From Limnohabitans sp. (GTDB lineage: Bacteria; Bacteroidota; Bacteroidia; Flavobacteriales; Flavobacteriaceae), in assembly GCA_030053945.1 (NCBI GenBank), contig JASGCW010000003.1, forward strand, positions 1 through 64,000: DNA of 64,000 bases, written 5' to 3'. The translations under genes and the position numbers were made by a program. Positions 47,230 to 57,251 of the stretch are shown piece by piece. The notes under the pieces are model-generated. The model made no database searches. It saw only the letters and a program-made list of their open reading frames with translations, and was not told the origin of the DNA. How positions within the stretch are numbered: position 1 is the stretch's first letter; every line of letters begins with the position of its first letter.

Positions 47230-48501
47230 ATGAAGATAGCAGTAATAGGATTAGGGTATGTGGGGTTGCCATTAGCTCGTTTGTTTGCAACAAAATATGA
47301 TGTTGTGGGATTTGATATAAACACTAGTCGGGTTGAGGAATTAAACCAAGGAAATGATTTTACACTTGAAGTAAGTGAATCACTTTTGAAATCGGTTCTA
47401 AAGCCAGCTAACGATAATAATGTAGGATTATTTTGTTCTACAGCAATAGATGATATCAAAGACTGTACGATTTATGTGGTTACGGTTCCTACACCTGTAG
47501 ACAAACATAATAAACCAGATTTAACTCCGTTATATAAATCAAGTGAAACTGTAAGTAAAGTTCTTAAAAAGGGAGATATAGTGATTTATGAATCTACTGT
47601 TTATCCTGGTGTTACTGAGGAAGAATGTGTGCCTGTGTTAGAAAAAATAAGCGGTTTGAAATTTAATCAGGATTTTTTCGCAGGATACTCACCAGAAAGA
47701 ATTAATCCAGGTGATAAGGAACATACTGTAGAAAAGATTTTAAAAGTAACTTCTGGCTCTACTCCAGAAATAGGGAAAAGAGTAGATGATTTATATAAAT
47801 CTGTAATTACTGCAGGGACTCATTTAGCTCCAACAATCAAAGTCGCCGAAGCAGCGAAGGTTATAGAAAATTCACAACGCGATATCAATATAGCTTTTGT
47901 GAATGAATTGTCAAAAATATTTAATACTCTAGGGATTGACACACAAGATGTTTTAGCTGCTGCAGGTACAAAATGGAATTTTCTGCCATTTAAACCAGGT
48001 TTAGTTGGAGGGCATTGTATAGGCGTTGATCCATATTATTTAGCTCAAAAAGCACAAGAAATGGGTTATCATCCTGAGATAATTTTGGCAGGACGTAGGC
48101 TTAACGATAGTATGGGAGATTATGTAGCATCTCAAGTTGTTAAATTAATGATTAAGAAAGGTATTGCTATAAATGGTGCTGAGATTTTGATGTTAGGAAT
48201 TGCTTTTAAAGAGAATTGCCCTGATGTACGTAATACTAAAATTGTTGATGTGATATCGTCTCTAAAAGATTATGGTGTTAATGTTACAATTTATGATCCT
48301 TGGGCAAATAAAGAAGAAGTCATTCATGAGTATGGATTAGAAATAACTACTAAAAAACCTATTAATAAATTTGACGCAATAGTTTTAGGAGTAGCTCATA
48401 ATGAGTTTTTAGATTTAGATTTATCTAAACTAAGAAAAGAAAAATCAATTTTATATGATGTAAAAGGAGTTTTAGAAGTAGAAGTCGATGGAAAACTGTA
48501 A
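47230..48501 (+). CDS. UDP-N-acetylhexosamine dehydrogenase (WbpO/TviB type)
   Basis: This class oxidises the C6 of UDP-GalNAc or UDP-GlcNAc to the uronic acid with NAD. The 423-residue protein has the Rossmann motif [37 protein letters not shown], the active-site Cys263 in [16 protein letters not shown] and the C-terminal [15 protein letters not shown]. The [11 protein letters not shown] block is diagnostic for this class. It follows the epimerase by 4 bp; together they would supply UDP-GalNAcA. Confidence 0.92.
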   Translation: MKIAVIGLGYVGLPLARLFATKYDVVGFDINTSRVEELNQGNDFTLEVSESLLKSVLKPANDNNVGLFCSTAIDDIKDCTIYVVTVPTPVDKHNKPDLTPLYKSSETVSKVLKKGDIVIYESTVYPGVTEEECVPVLEKISGLKFNQDFFAGYSPERINPGDKEHTVEKILKVTSGSTPEIGKRVDDLYKSVITAGTHLAPTIKVAEAAKVIENSQRDINIAFVNELSKIFNTLGIDTQDVLAAAGTKWNFLPFKPGLVGGHCIGVDPYYLAQKAQEMGYHPEIILAGRRLNDSMGDYVASQVVKLMIKKGIAINGAEILMLGIAFKENCPDVRNTKIVDVISSLKDYGVNVTIYDPWANKEEVIHEYGLEITTKKPINKFDAIVLGVAHNEFLDLDLSKLRKEKSILYDVKGVLEVEVDGKL

Positions 48502-48524
48502 TTTTACGTACTTATTTTATATAG

Positions 48525-49886
48525 ATGAAAATAAATAATATTTGTTGTATTGGTGCTGGGTATGTAGGAGGTCCTACTATGGCCGTTATAGCACAAAAGT
48601 GTCCTGATGTAAAGGTAACTGTTGTCGATTTGAATGAAAATCGAATTGCAGCTTGGAATAATAACGATTTGAATCAATTGCCTGTTTACGAGCCAGGTTT
48701 AGCTGAAGTAGTTAAAGAAGCAAGAGGAAGAAATTTGTTTTTTTCGACTGAAGTTGATAAGGCTATAGATGAAGCGCAAATGATATTTATTTCGGTGAAT
48801 ACTCCCACTAAAACTTATGGTTCTGGTAAAGGAATGGCGGCTGATTTAAAGTATATAGAACTTTGTGCTAGACAAATTGCAAGGGTAGCTACTTCAGATA
48901 AAATTGTTGTTGAAAAATCAACATTGCCGGTTCGTACTGCTGAGGCTGTAAAAAATATTTTGGATAATACAGGTAATGGTGTTCAATTCCAAATTTTATC
49001 TAACCCTGAGTTTTTAGCTGAAGGAACAGCCGTTCAAGATTTGCATAATCCTGATAGAGTACTCATCGGAGGAGAAGATCAAGAAGCTATACAATCTTTG
49101 GTAGATATTTATGCGTGTTGGGTAGCTAAAGAAAAAATTTTAACGACAAATGTTTGGTCATCAGAATTATCTAAATTAACAGCTAATGCTTTTTTAGCAC
49201 AGAGAGTTTCCTCAATTAATGCTATTTCCGAGTTATGTGAGAGAACTGGGGCAGATGTTTCGGAAGTTGCTAAGGCAATAGGTATGGATAGCCGTATTGG
49301 TTCGAAGTTTCTTAAAGCTTCAGTAGGATTTGGTGGTTCTTGTTTTCAAAAAGATATTCTAAATTTAGTATATATTGCAAAATCTTATGGATTGTATGAA
49401 GTTGCAAATTATTGGGAACAAGTTGTAAAAATGAATGACCACCAGAAACATCGTTTTTCTAAAAATATAGTTCAAACATTATACAATACTGTTTCCGGAA
49501 AAAAAATAGCATTGCTAGGTTGGGCATTCAAGAAAGATACGAACGACACCCGTGAATCTGCGGCAATAACAGTTGCAAAAGATTTAATTTTAGAGCAAGC
49601 TAACGTTGTGGTTTATGACCCTAAAGTAACCAAATCTCAGATTGCAATTGATTTAGAAGCATTAGCAAATAAAATTTCGGTTGAAGATGAATTTTATGCT
49701 ACTTGTAAAGAGGCACATGCAGTCGCTATTTTAACAGAGTGGGACGAGTTTGTTAATTATGATTGGCAAAAAGTATATGATAATATGTTAAAACCAGCAT
49801 TTGTTTTTGATGGTAGAAATTTACTAGATAAGAAAAAAATGCAATCTATTGGTTTTGTATATTCAGCTGTTGGTAGCTCAAATTAA
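48525..49886 (+). CDS. ugd: UDP-glucose 6-dehydrogenase
   Basis: Ugd makes UDP-glucuronate from UDP-glucose. The 453-residue protein resembles the eukaryotic-type branch: [65 protein letters not shown], Cys273 in [16 protein letters not shown] and [15 protein letters not shown]. It differs in class from the preceding dehydrogenase, so the locus can make two kinds of UDP-uronic acid. Confidence 0.95.
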   Translation: MKINNICCIGAGYVGGPTMAVIAQKCPDVKVTVVDLNENRIAAWNNNDLNQLPVYEPGLAEVVKEARGRNLFFSTEVDKAIDEAQMIFISVNTPTKTYGSGKGMAADLKYIELCARQIARVATSDKIVVEKSTLPVRTAEAVKNILDNTGNGVQFQILSNPEFLAEGTAVQDLHNPDRVLIGGEDQEAIQSLVDIYACWVAKEKILTTNVWSSELSKLTANAFLAQRVSSINAISELCERTGADVSEVAKAIGMDSRIGSKFLKASVGFGGSCFQKDILNLVYIAKSYGLYEVANYWEQVVKMNDHQKHRFSKNIVQTLYNTVSGKKIALLGWAFKKDTNDTRESAAITVAKDLILEQANVVVYDPKVTKSQIAIDLEALANKISVEDEFYATCKEAHAVAILTEWDEFVNYDWQKVYDNMLKPAFVFDGRNLLDKKKMQSIGFVYSAVGSSN

Positions 49887-49897
49887 AAAGACATTAA

Positions 49898-50944
49898 ATG
49901 AAAAATATCTTAATAACAGGAGGGGCGGGGTTCATTGGCTCGCATGTAGTTAGATTATTTGTGAATAAATATCCAAATTATACTATTTATAATCTTGATG
50001 CACTCACTTATGCAGGCAATTTAGAAAATATTAAAGATATTGAAAACGCATCAAATTATACATTTCTTAAAGGAGATATAGTAAACGAGAATTTCATTAA
50101 TGAGATTTTTACTAAATATCAATTTGATGGTGTTTTGCATTTAGCCGCAGAATCGCATGTAGATAGATCAATAACAGACCCTTTAGCATTTGTTAAAACA
50201 AATGTTATAGGAACAATGAATTTATTAAATGCCTTTAAAAATCTTTGGAAAGAAAATTTTGAAGAAAAACGTTTCTATCATATATCTACTGATGAGGTTT
50301 ATGGGACTTTAGGTGAAACGGGGTTGTTTACTGAAACAACATCCTACGATCCTAATTCACCGTACTCGGCTTCAAAAGCAAGTTCCGATCACTTTGTTAG
50401 AGCTTATGGAGAAACTTATGGTTTACCCTATGTGCTGACAAATTGTTCAAATAATTATGGACCTTATCATTTTCCTGAAAAATTAATTCCGTTATTTATA
50501 AACAACATCATTAATAAAAAACCACTTCCTGTTTATGGTGATGGAAATTACACTCGTGATTGGTTATTTGTAAAAGATCATGCCGTAGCAATTGATTTAG
50601 TTTTCCATCAAGGGAAAAATCACGAAACTTATAATATTGGTGGTTTCAATGAGTGGAAGAATATTGATTTAGTTCGCTTATTGTGTGAGAAAATGGATTC
50701 GAAATTAGGTCGGGCAAAAGGAGAATCGGCTGAGTTGATTACTTTTGTAAAAGATAGACCTGGTCATGACTTGCGATACGCTATAGATGCTTCAAAAATT
50801 AATAAAGAATTAGGATGGAAACCATCCGTTACTTTTGAAGAAGGTCTTGAACAAACTATTGATTGGTATTTATCAAATACAGAATGGTTAAACAATGTGA
50901 CTTCAGGTGAGTACGCAAAATATTACGAAAAACAATATCAATAA
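49898..50944 (+). CDS. rfbB: dTDP-glucose 4,6-dehydratase
   Basis: RfbB (RmlB) converts dTDP-glucose to dTDP-4-keto-6-deoxyglucose. The 348-residue SDR protein has [30 protein letters not shown], the STDEVYG catalytic block, PYSASKASSDHFVRAYGETY and NCSNNYGPYHFPEKLIP. It precedes rfbA. No rfbC or rfbD occurs in the window, so the final sugar could be L-rhamnose only if those lie further on. Confidence 0.96.
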   Translation: MKNILITGGAGFIGSHVVRLFVNKYPNYTIYNLDALTYAGNLENIKDIENASNYTFLKGDIVNENFINEIFTKYQFDGVLHLAAESHVDRSITDPLAFVKTNVIGTMNLLNAFKNLWKENFEEKRFYHISTDEVYGTLGETGLFTETTSYDPNSPYSASKASSDHFVRAYGETYGLPYVLTNCSNNYGPYHFPEKLIPLFINNIINKKPLPVYGDGNYTRDWLFVKDHAVAIDLVFHQGKNHETYNIGGFNEWKNIDLVRLLCEKMDSKLGRAKGESAELITFVKDRPGHDLRYAIDASKINKELGWKPSVTFEEGLEQTIDWYLSNTEWLNNVTSGEYAKYYEKQYQ

Positions 50945-50976
50945 AAAACTAATTTAGATGTCTGTAGAATTGAAAA

Positions 50977-51016
50977 ATTCTAAATTCTAAATTCTAAATT
51001 CTAAATTCTAAATTCT
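50977..51016. repeat. Five tandem ATTCTAA heptamers before rfbA
   Basis: Five exact ATTCTAA units (50977-51011) and a partial sixth ATTCT end two bases before the rfbA ATG at 51019. The same unit is repeated before eno. Confidence 0.92.
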
Positions 51017-51018
51017 CT

Positions 51019-51891
51019 ATGAAAGGAATAATTTTAGCAGGTGGTTCAGGAACAAGATTGCATCCATTAACACAAGTGGTCTCAAAGCAATTGTTACCTA
51101 TTTATGATAAACCTATGGTTTATTATCCGCTATCTGTGTTGATGTTAGCGGGAATAAAAGAGATTCTTATAATTTCAACACCACACGATTTGCCTAATTT
51201 CAAGAGACTTTTTGGAGATGGTAGTCAAATTGGGTTAAAATTATCGTATGTTGAGCAACCTTCGCCAGATGGATTAGCGCAAGCTTTTATATTAGGAGAG
51301 GATTTTATTGGAGACGATGACGTTTGTTTAGTTTTAGGAGATAATATTTTCTATGGGGCTGGACTTCAAAATTTACTCTCAAATGCAGTAGATATAGTTA
51401 CAAATAAAAAAGAGGCAACTGTTTTTGGGTATTATGTTGATGATCCAGAGCGTTATGGAGTAGCAGAATTTGATGAAAATGGAAAAGTATTGTCTATTGA
51501 AGAAAAACCAGTACAACCAAAATCTAATTTTGCTGTGGTTGGTTTGTATTTTTATCCAAATTCAGTAGTTGAAATAGCTAAAAATGTAAAACCTTCTGAT
51601 AGAGGTGAATTAGAAATTACAACTGTAAATCAAAATTATTTAGAAGCAGGAAAATTAAATTTACAGCTAATGGGACGCGGTTTTGCTTGGCTAGATACAG
51701 GAACACACGAATCCTTAACAGAAGCAACGGAATTTGTAAAAGCTGTCGAAAAAAGAACTGGTCTTAAAATTGCGTGTATCGAAGAAGTAGCTTATCGAAA
51801 AGGTTTTATTTCGAAAGAGAAGTTTCAAGATTGCGCAAGTAGTTTAGGAAAAAGTACTTATGCTGATTATTTAAGAAAAATTGCTAAATAA
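51019..51891 (+). CDS. rfbA: Glucose-1-phosphate thymidylyltransferase
   Basis: RfbA (RmlA) makes dTDP-glucose, the substrate of RfbB. The 290-residue nucleotidyltransferase has [50 protein letters not shown] and [15 protein letters not shown]. It stands after rfbB, the reverse of the usual pathway order, and the heptamer array fills its upstream spacer. Confidence 0.97.
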   Translation: MKGIILAGGSGTRLHPLTQVVSKQLLPIYDKPMVYYPLSVLMLAGIKEILIISTPHDLPNFKRLFGDGSQIGLKLSYVEQPSPDGLAQAFILGEDFIGDDDVCLVLGDNIFYGAGLQNLLSNAVDIVTNKKEATVFGYYVDDPERYGVAEFDENGKVLSIEEKPVQPKSNFAVVGLYFYPNSVVEIAKNVKPSDRGELEITTVNQNYLEAGKLNLQLMGRGFAWLDTGTHESLTEATEFVKAVEKRTGLKIACIEEVAYRKGFISKEKFQDCASSLGKSTYADYLRKIAK

Positions 51892-51897
51892 TACATA

Positions 51898-53337
51898 TTG
51901 ACGTCACTTAAAAAGAATATCGTTTTAGGAACTATATGGTCTATCATAGGACAGTTTGGATATGTAGGTGTCGTTCTGGTAACTAATATTATTCTTTCAA
52001 GGATTCTTTCCCCTTATATTTTTGGTCAAATCGGGATTGTAATGTTCTTTATAATTCTTTTTAATGTTCTAGTTGAAGGTGGTATGGGAGGGGCTTTAAT
52101 TAGAAAAAAAGAAGTTTCCAGTCAAGATTATACTACAGTTTTTATTTTTAACTTATTAATTAGTCTAATACTTTTCTTTGGACTTTTTATTTTTGCAGGC
52201 AATATAGCTGCTTATTATAGAGATTCAAATTTGAAGAACATATTAATTGTATCAGGTTTAATTTTAATATTTAATTCATTTCAATTAGTTCATAATATAA
52301 AATTAACTAGAGAATTAAAATTTAAGAAAAAATCAGTATATAGTTTAGTTTCCATTATTTTTGCTTCAATTATAGGTGTTAAAATGGCTTTCAATGGTTT
52401 TGGAGTATGGGCGATGGTTTTTATTCAATTGTTGAATTCTATTTTTGTTTCAATTATATTATGGATTTTTGAAGGAGGATTGGGTAAATTAATTTTCTCC
52501 AAAGAATCATTTAAAGAATTAATAGGTTTTGGTGCTAATACAACCATTGCATTGATGGTAAATACTGGTTTTGAAAATATATATCAGTTAGTATTAGGGA
52601 GATATTTTTCAATTAATCAAGTTGGATTGTTTTATCAAGCAAAACGTTTAATGGATATGCCTTCTACTGTTGTTGCAGTAACTGGTTCTGGAGTAATTTA
52701 TTCTGCTATATCAAAATTGCAAGACGAGAAAGAAAAATTTATAGTTGCTTTTGATAAAATTTTATTCACTTACCTGAGTGGTATAGGTCTAATTTCTACC
52801 TTATCTTTTATATATTCAAAAGAGATTATGGTGTTTCTTTATGGAAGCAAATGGGAAGGTGCCTCGTATTATATGAAAATTCTTTCTGTTGTAACTTTTT
52901 TATATTCAGCAAACATAATAAACGAACTTATTTTTAAAGTTTTTGATAAGACAAAAAGGATTGTTCAAATTATGTTTTTTCGAAATTTTGTTCAATTAGT
53001 AACAATTTTTTTAGGGGCTTATTTTCATAATTTAGATATACTTATTTATGGATTTTTTTTAGCAATTTTTACAAGTTTTCTTAGTTATTTTTACCTTTCA
53101 AGAAAAGTTTTAGGGATTTTTAAAAAAGAAGAAATATATAACTTTGTTAAAATTGTATCGATTTCTGTTTTTTTAATTATTATATTCAATTTTGGGATTA
53201 ATATTTTTCAAATGAAAGGTCTAATTGCTTTTATATTTGTACCAGTAATTATTGTAATTTATGTTTTTGGTATTCAGTATCTAAAAGTTTTAGATATCTT
53301 TAGTCAATTGAGGTTGTTCGTAGAAAGCAGAAAATAA
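51898..53337 (+). CDS. Wzx-type polysaccharide flippase (MOP superfamily)
   Basis: A 479-residue integral membrane protein with 12-14 helices that would flip lipid-linked repeat units across the inner membrane. It reads TSLKKNIVLGTIWSIIGQFG, LSRILSPYIFGQIGIVMFF and FYQAKRLMDMPSTVVAVTGS, typical of oligosaccharide flippases of the PST/MviN-like group. No ATG lies near the N-terminus; the start is a TTG at 51898, six bases after the rfbA stop. Confidence 0.88.
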   Translation: MTSLKKNIVLGTIWSIIGQFGYVGVVLVTNIILSRILSPYIFGQIGIVMFFIILFNVLVEGGMGGALIRKKEVSSQDYTTVFIFNLLISLILFFGLFIFAGNIAAYYRDSNLKNILIVSGLILIFNSFQLVHNIKLTRELKFKKKSVYSLVSIIFASIIGVKMAFNGFGVWAMVFIQLLNSIFVSIILWIFEGGLGKLIFSKESFKELIGFGANTTIALMVNTGFENIYQLVLGRYFSINQVGLFYQAKRLMDMPSTVVAVTGSGVIYSAISKLQDEKEKFIVAFDKILFTYLSGIGLISTLSFIYSKEIMVFLYGSKWEGASYYMKILSVVTFLYSANIINELIFKVFDKTKRIVQIMFFRNFVQLVTIFLGAYFHNLDILIYGFFLAIFTSFLSYFYLSRKVLGIFKKEEIYNFVKIVSISVFLIIIFNFGINIFQMKGLIAFIFVPVIIVIYVFGIQYLKVLDIFSQLRLFVESRK

Positions 53338-53338
53338 T

Positions 53339-55144
53339 ATGTGTGGGATTTATATTACCAATATTTCTTTTTCAGAAGAAGAAGTTAAAGCAAAATTGAA
53401 GTCTATTGAGTTTAGAGGGCCTGATAATTTGGGTTTTGAAAAACTCGATGGGATTTCTTTTGGTCATCTTCGCTTATCAATTATCGATTTAGATTCAAGG
53501 TCAGATCAACCTTTTTCATATAAACATCTTAAAATTGTTTTTAATGGAGAAATATATAATTTTAAAGATATTAGAAATGAACTTATAGAGAAAGGTTATT
53601 CATTTTCTACTTCATCAGATACCGAAGTACTTTTAAAAGGCTATGATTTTTGGGGTAAAGAGGTACTTGATAAGTTAAACGGAATGTTTGCTTTTTCTAT
53701 TTATGATAGTATTTCTAATAAAATATTTTCCGCAAGAGATAGACTAGGTGTCAAACCATTTTATTATAGTTGGAAAGATTCTCGATTTGAAATTTGTAGT
53801 CAATTAAGACCTTTAATAACTAAAAATAGTAAAGTTTCAGAAGAAGCAATTTCGATTTATCTTGATTGTGGTTATGTGCCAAGTCCTTATAGTATAATTG
53901 AGGGAATTTATAAATTACCTCCAGGAAATTATATGGAAATAGATTTGGTAAATGGAACAAAAACAATAACTGAATTTTGGAACTTAAAGCCAGTTGAGTA
54001 TAGAGACATTAGTTATGAACAGGCTAAAGAAGAATTACATAAATTGCTTGTTGATGCTGTAAAAATAAGATTAGAGTCAGACGTACCCTTAGGAACATTT
54101 TTATCTGGAGGTATCGATTCTGCTTTGGTGTCTAGTATCGCTGCAAAAGTATCACAATCTAAAATTAATACATTTACAATTGGTTTTGAGGATCCTAAAT
54201 ATGATGAAAGTAAAGTCGCTAAACAATTTGCAGAAATTATAGGTTCTAATCATATTGAAACTATTTGCGGACCAAACGATGCTCTCGAAATGTTGCCTGA
54301 ATTAATCAAAGTTTACGATGAACCTTTTGCTGATAGTTCTGCTTTACCATCGTTATTACTCAACAAAGTAACAAAAAAGTATGCGACAGTTGCGCTTTCA
54401 GGAGATGGTGGAGATGAAAGTTTTTTAGGGTACACAAACTATGATTTGCTTAAAAAATTCAAAAAAATAGAAAAAATACCTTTTTTTATTAGAAAGATAT
54501 TTGCTATTATACCTTTGCATTTTTTTGTTGGAGGTAAATCTGAAACAATTAAATCAATATTAACAACTCAAAATGCTGAGGAATTTGGTTGGAAAATATT
54601 TACAGGATTTGATACACTTCAGAAAAAGAAAATTGAACAGTGGGAAAGAAACTATTCTAGTTTTAAAATTTTAGCTTCAGATTCATATCAGCAAATGGCC
54701 GATTTGAATATTAAGTTGTGGCTAGAAAATGATAGTAATGTAAAAGTAGATAGAGCAAGTATGGCATCCCAAGTCGAGGTTCGAAGCCCTTTTTTAGATT
54801 ATAGAATAATAGAGTTAGCAAGAAGTTTACCAGTTGATTTTAGATACAAAGATGGAGTTAAGAAAAAAATGGTTAGAGATATTCTGAAAGAATATATTCC
54901 CGAAGAGGTGTTTAACCAGCCTAAACGAGGTTTCGCTGTCCCTTTAGGAAGTTGGATTCGAGAAAATTTAAAAGAAGAAGTTTTGTCAGAACTTAATGAC
55001 GAATTTTTAAAATGCGTTCCTAATTTAGATGTTTTAAAATTTAAGAAACAACTTAAAGCCCATTTTGATTCAAATTTAGATTATTCAAACTCAATTTGGA
55101 AATTGTTTTTATTAGCCAAGTGGTACAAAGAATTTAAAATTTAG
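53339..55144 (+). CDS. asnB: Asparagine synthase (glutamine-hydrolysing) family amidotransferase 1
   Basis: The 601-residue protein has an N-terminal glutaminase domain with Cys2 (MCGIYI), the RGPDN and VFNGEIYN blocks, and a synthetase domain with the ATP PP-loop LSGGIDSALVS (about 255), GDGGDESFLGY and DRASMASQVEVRSPFLDYR. In the middle of a polysaccharide locus such proteins (for example WbpS) can amidate uronic acids rather than aspartate; this role is inferred from context. It follows the flippase gene by 1 bp. Confidence 0.9.
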   Translation: MCGIYITNISFSEEEVKAKLKSIEFRGPDNLGFEKLDGISFGHLRLSIIDLDSRSDQPFSYKHLKIVFNGEIYNFKDIRNELIEKGYSFSTSSDTEVLLKGYDFWGKEVLDKLNGMFAFSIYDSISNKIFSARDRLGVKPFYYSWKDSRFEICSQLRPLITKNSKVSEEAISIYLDCGYVPSPYSIIEGIYKLPPGNYMEIDLVNGTKTITEFWNLKPVEYRDISYEQAKEELHKLLVDAVKIRLESDVPLGTFLSGGIDSALVSSIAAKVSQSKINTFTIGFEDPKYDESKVAKQFAEIIGSNHIETICGPNDALEMLPELIKVYDEPFADSSALPSLLLNKVTKKYATVALSGDGGDESFLGYTNYDLLKKFKKIEKIPFFIRKIFAIIPLHFFVGGKSETIKSILTTQNAEEFGWKIFTGFDTLQKKKIEQWERNYSSFKILASDSYQQMADLNIKLWLENDSNVKVDRASMASQVEVRSPFLDYRIIELARSLPVDFRYKDGVKKKMVRDILKEYIPEEVFNQPKRGFAVPLGSWIRENLKEEVLSELNDEFLKCVPNLDVLKFKKQLKAHFDSNLDYSNSIWKLFLLAKWYKEFKI

Positions 55145-55150
55145 ACAAAT

Positions 55151-55666
55151 ATGCTAGGTAGAATTTTAAATCTTTATAAAAAAATTTTCTGGTCTGATGA
55201 AAAATTTGCCAGAAGTATAGGAGTAAAAATAGGGAGGAATTGTAGTATAGTAACTAGAAATTTTGGCTCAGAACCTTATTTAATTTCAATTGGAGATAAT
55301 GTTCAGATTACTAATGATGTTAGATTCGCTACACATGGAGCTGGATGGGTTTTAAGAAAAAAATATCCAAAATTTGATTGTTTTGGAAAGATTAGAATTG
55401 GAAACAATGTTTATATTGGAAATTGTGTTTTAATAATGCCAGGTGTAACCGTTGGTGATAATGTTATAATTGGAGCAGGTTCGGTAGTTACAAAAAGTAT
55501 TCCTGAGAACACTGTTGTTGCGGGTAATCCAGCTAAAATTTTAAGTACAATCGAAGAATATGAAAATAAAATGATTTCTTTGAATCTTGATACCAAACAA
55601 ATGAATTATCAAGAAAAGAAAGAATATTTGTTAAAGCTAGACGAAGAAAAATTTATAAGAAAATAA
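55151..55666 (+). CDS. Left-handed beta-helix acyltransferase
   Basis: A 171-residue hexapeptide-repeat transferase of the LbH/WbbJ type. Repeats run from about 30 to 135, with the catalytic His in FATHGAGW and the coil VYIGNCVLIMPGVTVGDNVI followed by IGAGSVVTKSIPENTVVAGN. Such enzymes O-acetylate (or otherwise acylate) sugars of surface polysaccharides. It lies between the amidotransferase and beta-helix protein genes with gaps of 6 and 2 bp. Confidence 0.88.
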   Translation: MLGRILNLYKKIFWSDEKFARSIGVKIGRNCSIVTRNFGSEPYLISIGDNVQITNDVRFATHGAGWVLRKKYPKFDCFGKIRIGNNVYIGNCVLIMPGVTVGDNVIIGAGSVVTKSIPENTVVAGNPAKILSTIEEYENKMISLNLDTKQMNYQEKKEYLLKLDEEKFIRK

Positions 55667-55668
55667 TT

Positions 55669-57243
55669 ATGAGAAAAAAAATTTATTCATTTTTAATAAT
55701 ATTATTATTAGGTATATCAAATGCTTTTAGTCAACATCAACATTTTATATCACCTTCTGGGAATGATACTTTAGGAGATGGAAGTATTGATAATCCTTGG
55801 AAGACTTTAAATAAATTAAAATGCAATCTTCATCCAGGTGATATAGGTTATATAAGGGGGGGGATTTATTATGAATATGTAACTTTTGATCAATTTCAAG
55901 GAACTGAAGTATCTCCAATTGTTGTTCAAGCATATAATAATGAAGTGGTAATCATTGACGGTTCGGATGTAAATGTAGATCCTTATAATGTTTCACAAAG
56001 AAATGATCATCTCGTAAAAATTGCATCAAGTTATTTTACACTAAAGAATGTTGAAATCAGGTATAGTCCTTCGGCTTCAGTTGCAATTTTTAATCATCAT
56101 GTGACACTTGATAAGCTTCATGTTCATAATGGGTATGCGACAGGAATAGCATGTGAAAGTTCATCTTATGTTACTGTTCAGAATTGTATTGTACATGATT
56201 TTTTTGATTGGAAGTGCGATGGTAGTGGAAGTTATATAGGTGGGGAAAATGCTAATGGAATTGCCTTTGATACCAATAATGTTGTAGGAGTTGGTAATCA
56301 TAAAATTTTAAATAATGTTGTTTACAATTGCAGTGATGATGGAATTGATACTTGGAAAACGGTTAATAATTTAATACGAGGAAATATATGTTATGATAAT
56401 GGATATGTTAATTTAGGGAATCCAAATATTATAAGTTCCTTGCAAGATTGCTACAAAAATATTCAGAATGGAACTTTTTCAAATTTTGATGGTGATGGAC
56501 GCGGGTTCAAGGTTGGTGGCGGAAATGGCTCTGGATACAATACTGTGATTAATAATGTTTCATATCATAATAAAACAGCAGGATTTGATGGTAATTCAGG
56601 AACTAATAATAAGTTTTATAATAATACTTCATATAATAATATTGTTGGGTTTACTTTGTTAGCACAAAACGATATTTTAAGAAATAATTTAGCAATTAAT
56701 TGCAATACTAACTTTGAATATGCTAATCCTACAGTTGTTCCAAGTTTAACAAATAATTCTAATAATAGCTGGAATTTAGGTATCGTAGATCCATATTTTA
56801 TAAATACTGATCTTTCTATGCCAATGAATTTTAATTTAAATCCTTGTAGCTCAGCTATAGATAAAGGGACTAATGTTGGAATTCCATATAAATGTAAAAG
56901 ACCGGATTTAGGAGCTTTAGAATCAAATTATTGTCCAATAAATTGTATAGAATCATTAACTAAGACATCCTCAGTTGAACCAACAAATAGTTATGATTAT
57001 TTTGATTTGCTTAATGTTAGATATTCTGAGAAAGAAATTGTTTTTAAAATTGATAATAAAGGTTTCAAATCAGAAGATAGAATTTTAAAAATCTTTAGTT
57101 TTACTGGAGAAGAGATTAAATCTATTATAATAAATTCCTCGGAAGCAATAATTCCAAAAGATGATTTAAAAAGAGGAATTTATATATATCAGGTTTTGAG
57201 TAATAATGAAATAACTAATAGAGGTAAGTTTGTCATTCAATAG
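55669..57243 (+). CDS. Secreted right-handed beta-helix protein with T9SS sorting domain
   Basis: A 524-residue protein with a signal peptide (cleavage near NAFSQ, residue 22). The N-terminal HFISPSGNDTLGDGSIDNPW segment and the repeated Asn/Tyr turns (NNVVYNCSDDGIDTW, NNTSYNN) mark a right-handed parallel beta helix, as in polysaccharide lyases and DUF1565-like proteins. The last 80 residues, ending in KRGIYIYQVLSNNEITNRGK and FVIQ, form a type A C-terminal sorting domain for the type IX secretion system. No catalytic residues can be assigned. Location in a polysaccharide locus suggests action on, or binding of, the polymer. Confidence 0.85.
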   Translation: MRKKIYSFLIILLLGISNAFSQHQHFISPSGNDTLGDGSIDNPWKTLNKLKCNLHPGDIGYIRGGIYYEYVTFDQFQGTEVSPIVVQAYNNEVVIIDGSDVNVDPYNVSQRNDHLVKIASSYFTLKNVEIRYSPSASVAIFNHHVTLDKLHVHNGYATGIACESSSYVTVQNCIVHDFFDWKCDGSGSYIGGENANGIAFDTNNVVGVGNHKILNNVVYNCSDDGIDTWKTVNNLIRGNICYDNGYVNLGNPNIISSLQDCYKNIQNGTFSNFDGDGRGFKVGGGNGSGYNTVINNVSYHNKTAGFDGNSGTNNKFYNNTSYNNIVGFTLLAQNDILRNNLAINCNTNFEYANPTVVPSLTNNSNNSWNLGIVDPYFINTDLSMPMNFNLNPCSSAIDKGTNVGIPYKCKRPDLGALESNYCPINCIESLTKTSSVEPTNSYDYFDLLNVRYSEKEIVFKIDNKGFKSEDRILKIFSFTGEEIKSIIINSSEAIIPKDDLKRGIYIYQVLSNNEITNRGKFVIQ

Positions 57244-57251
57244 AAATTAGA

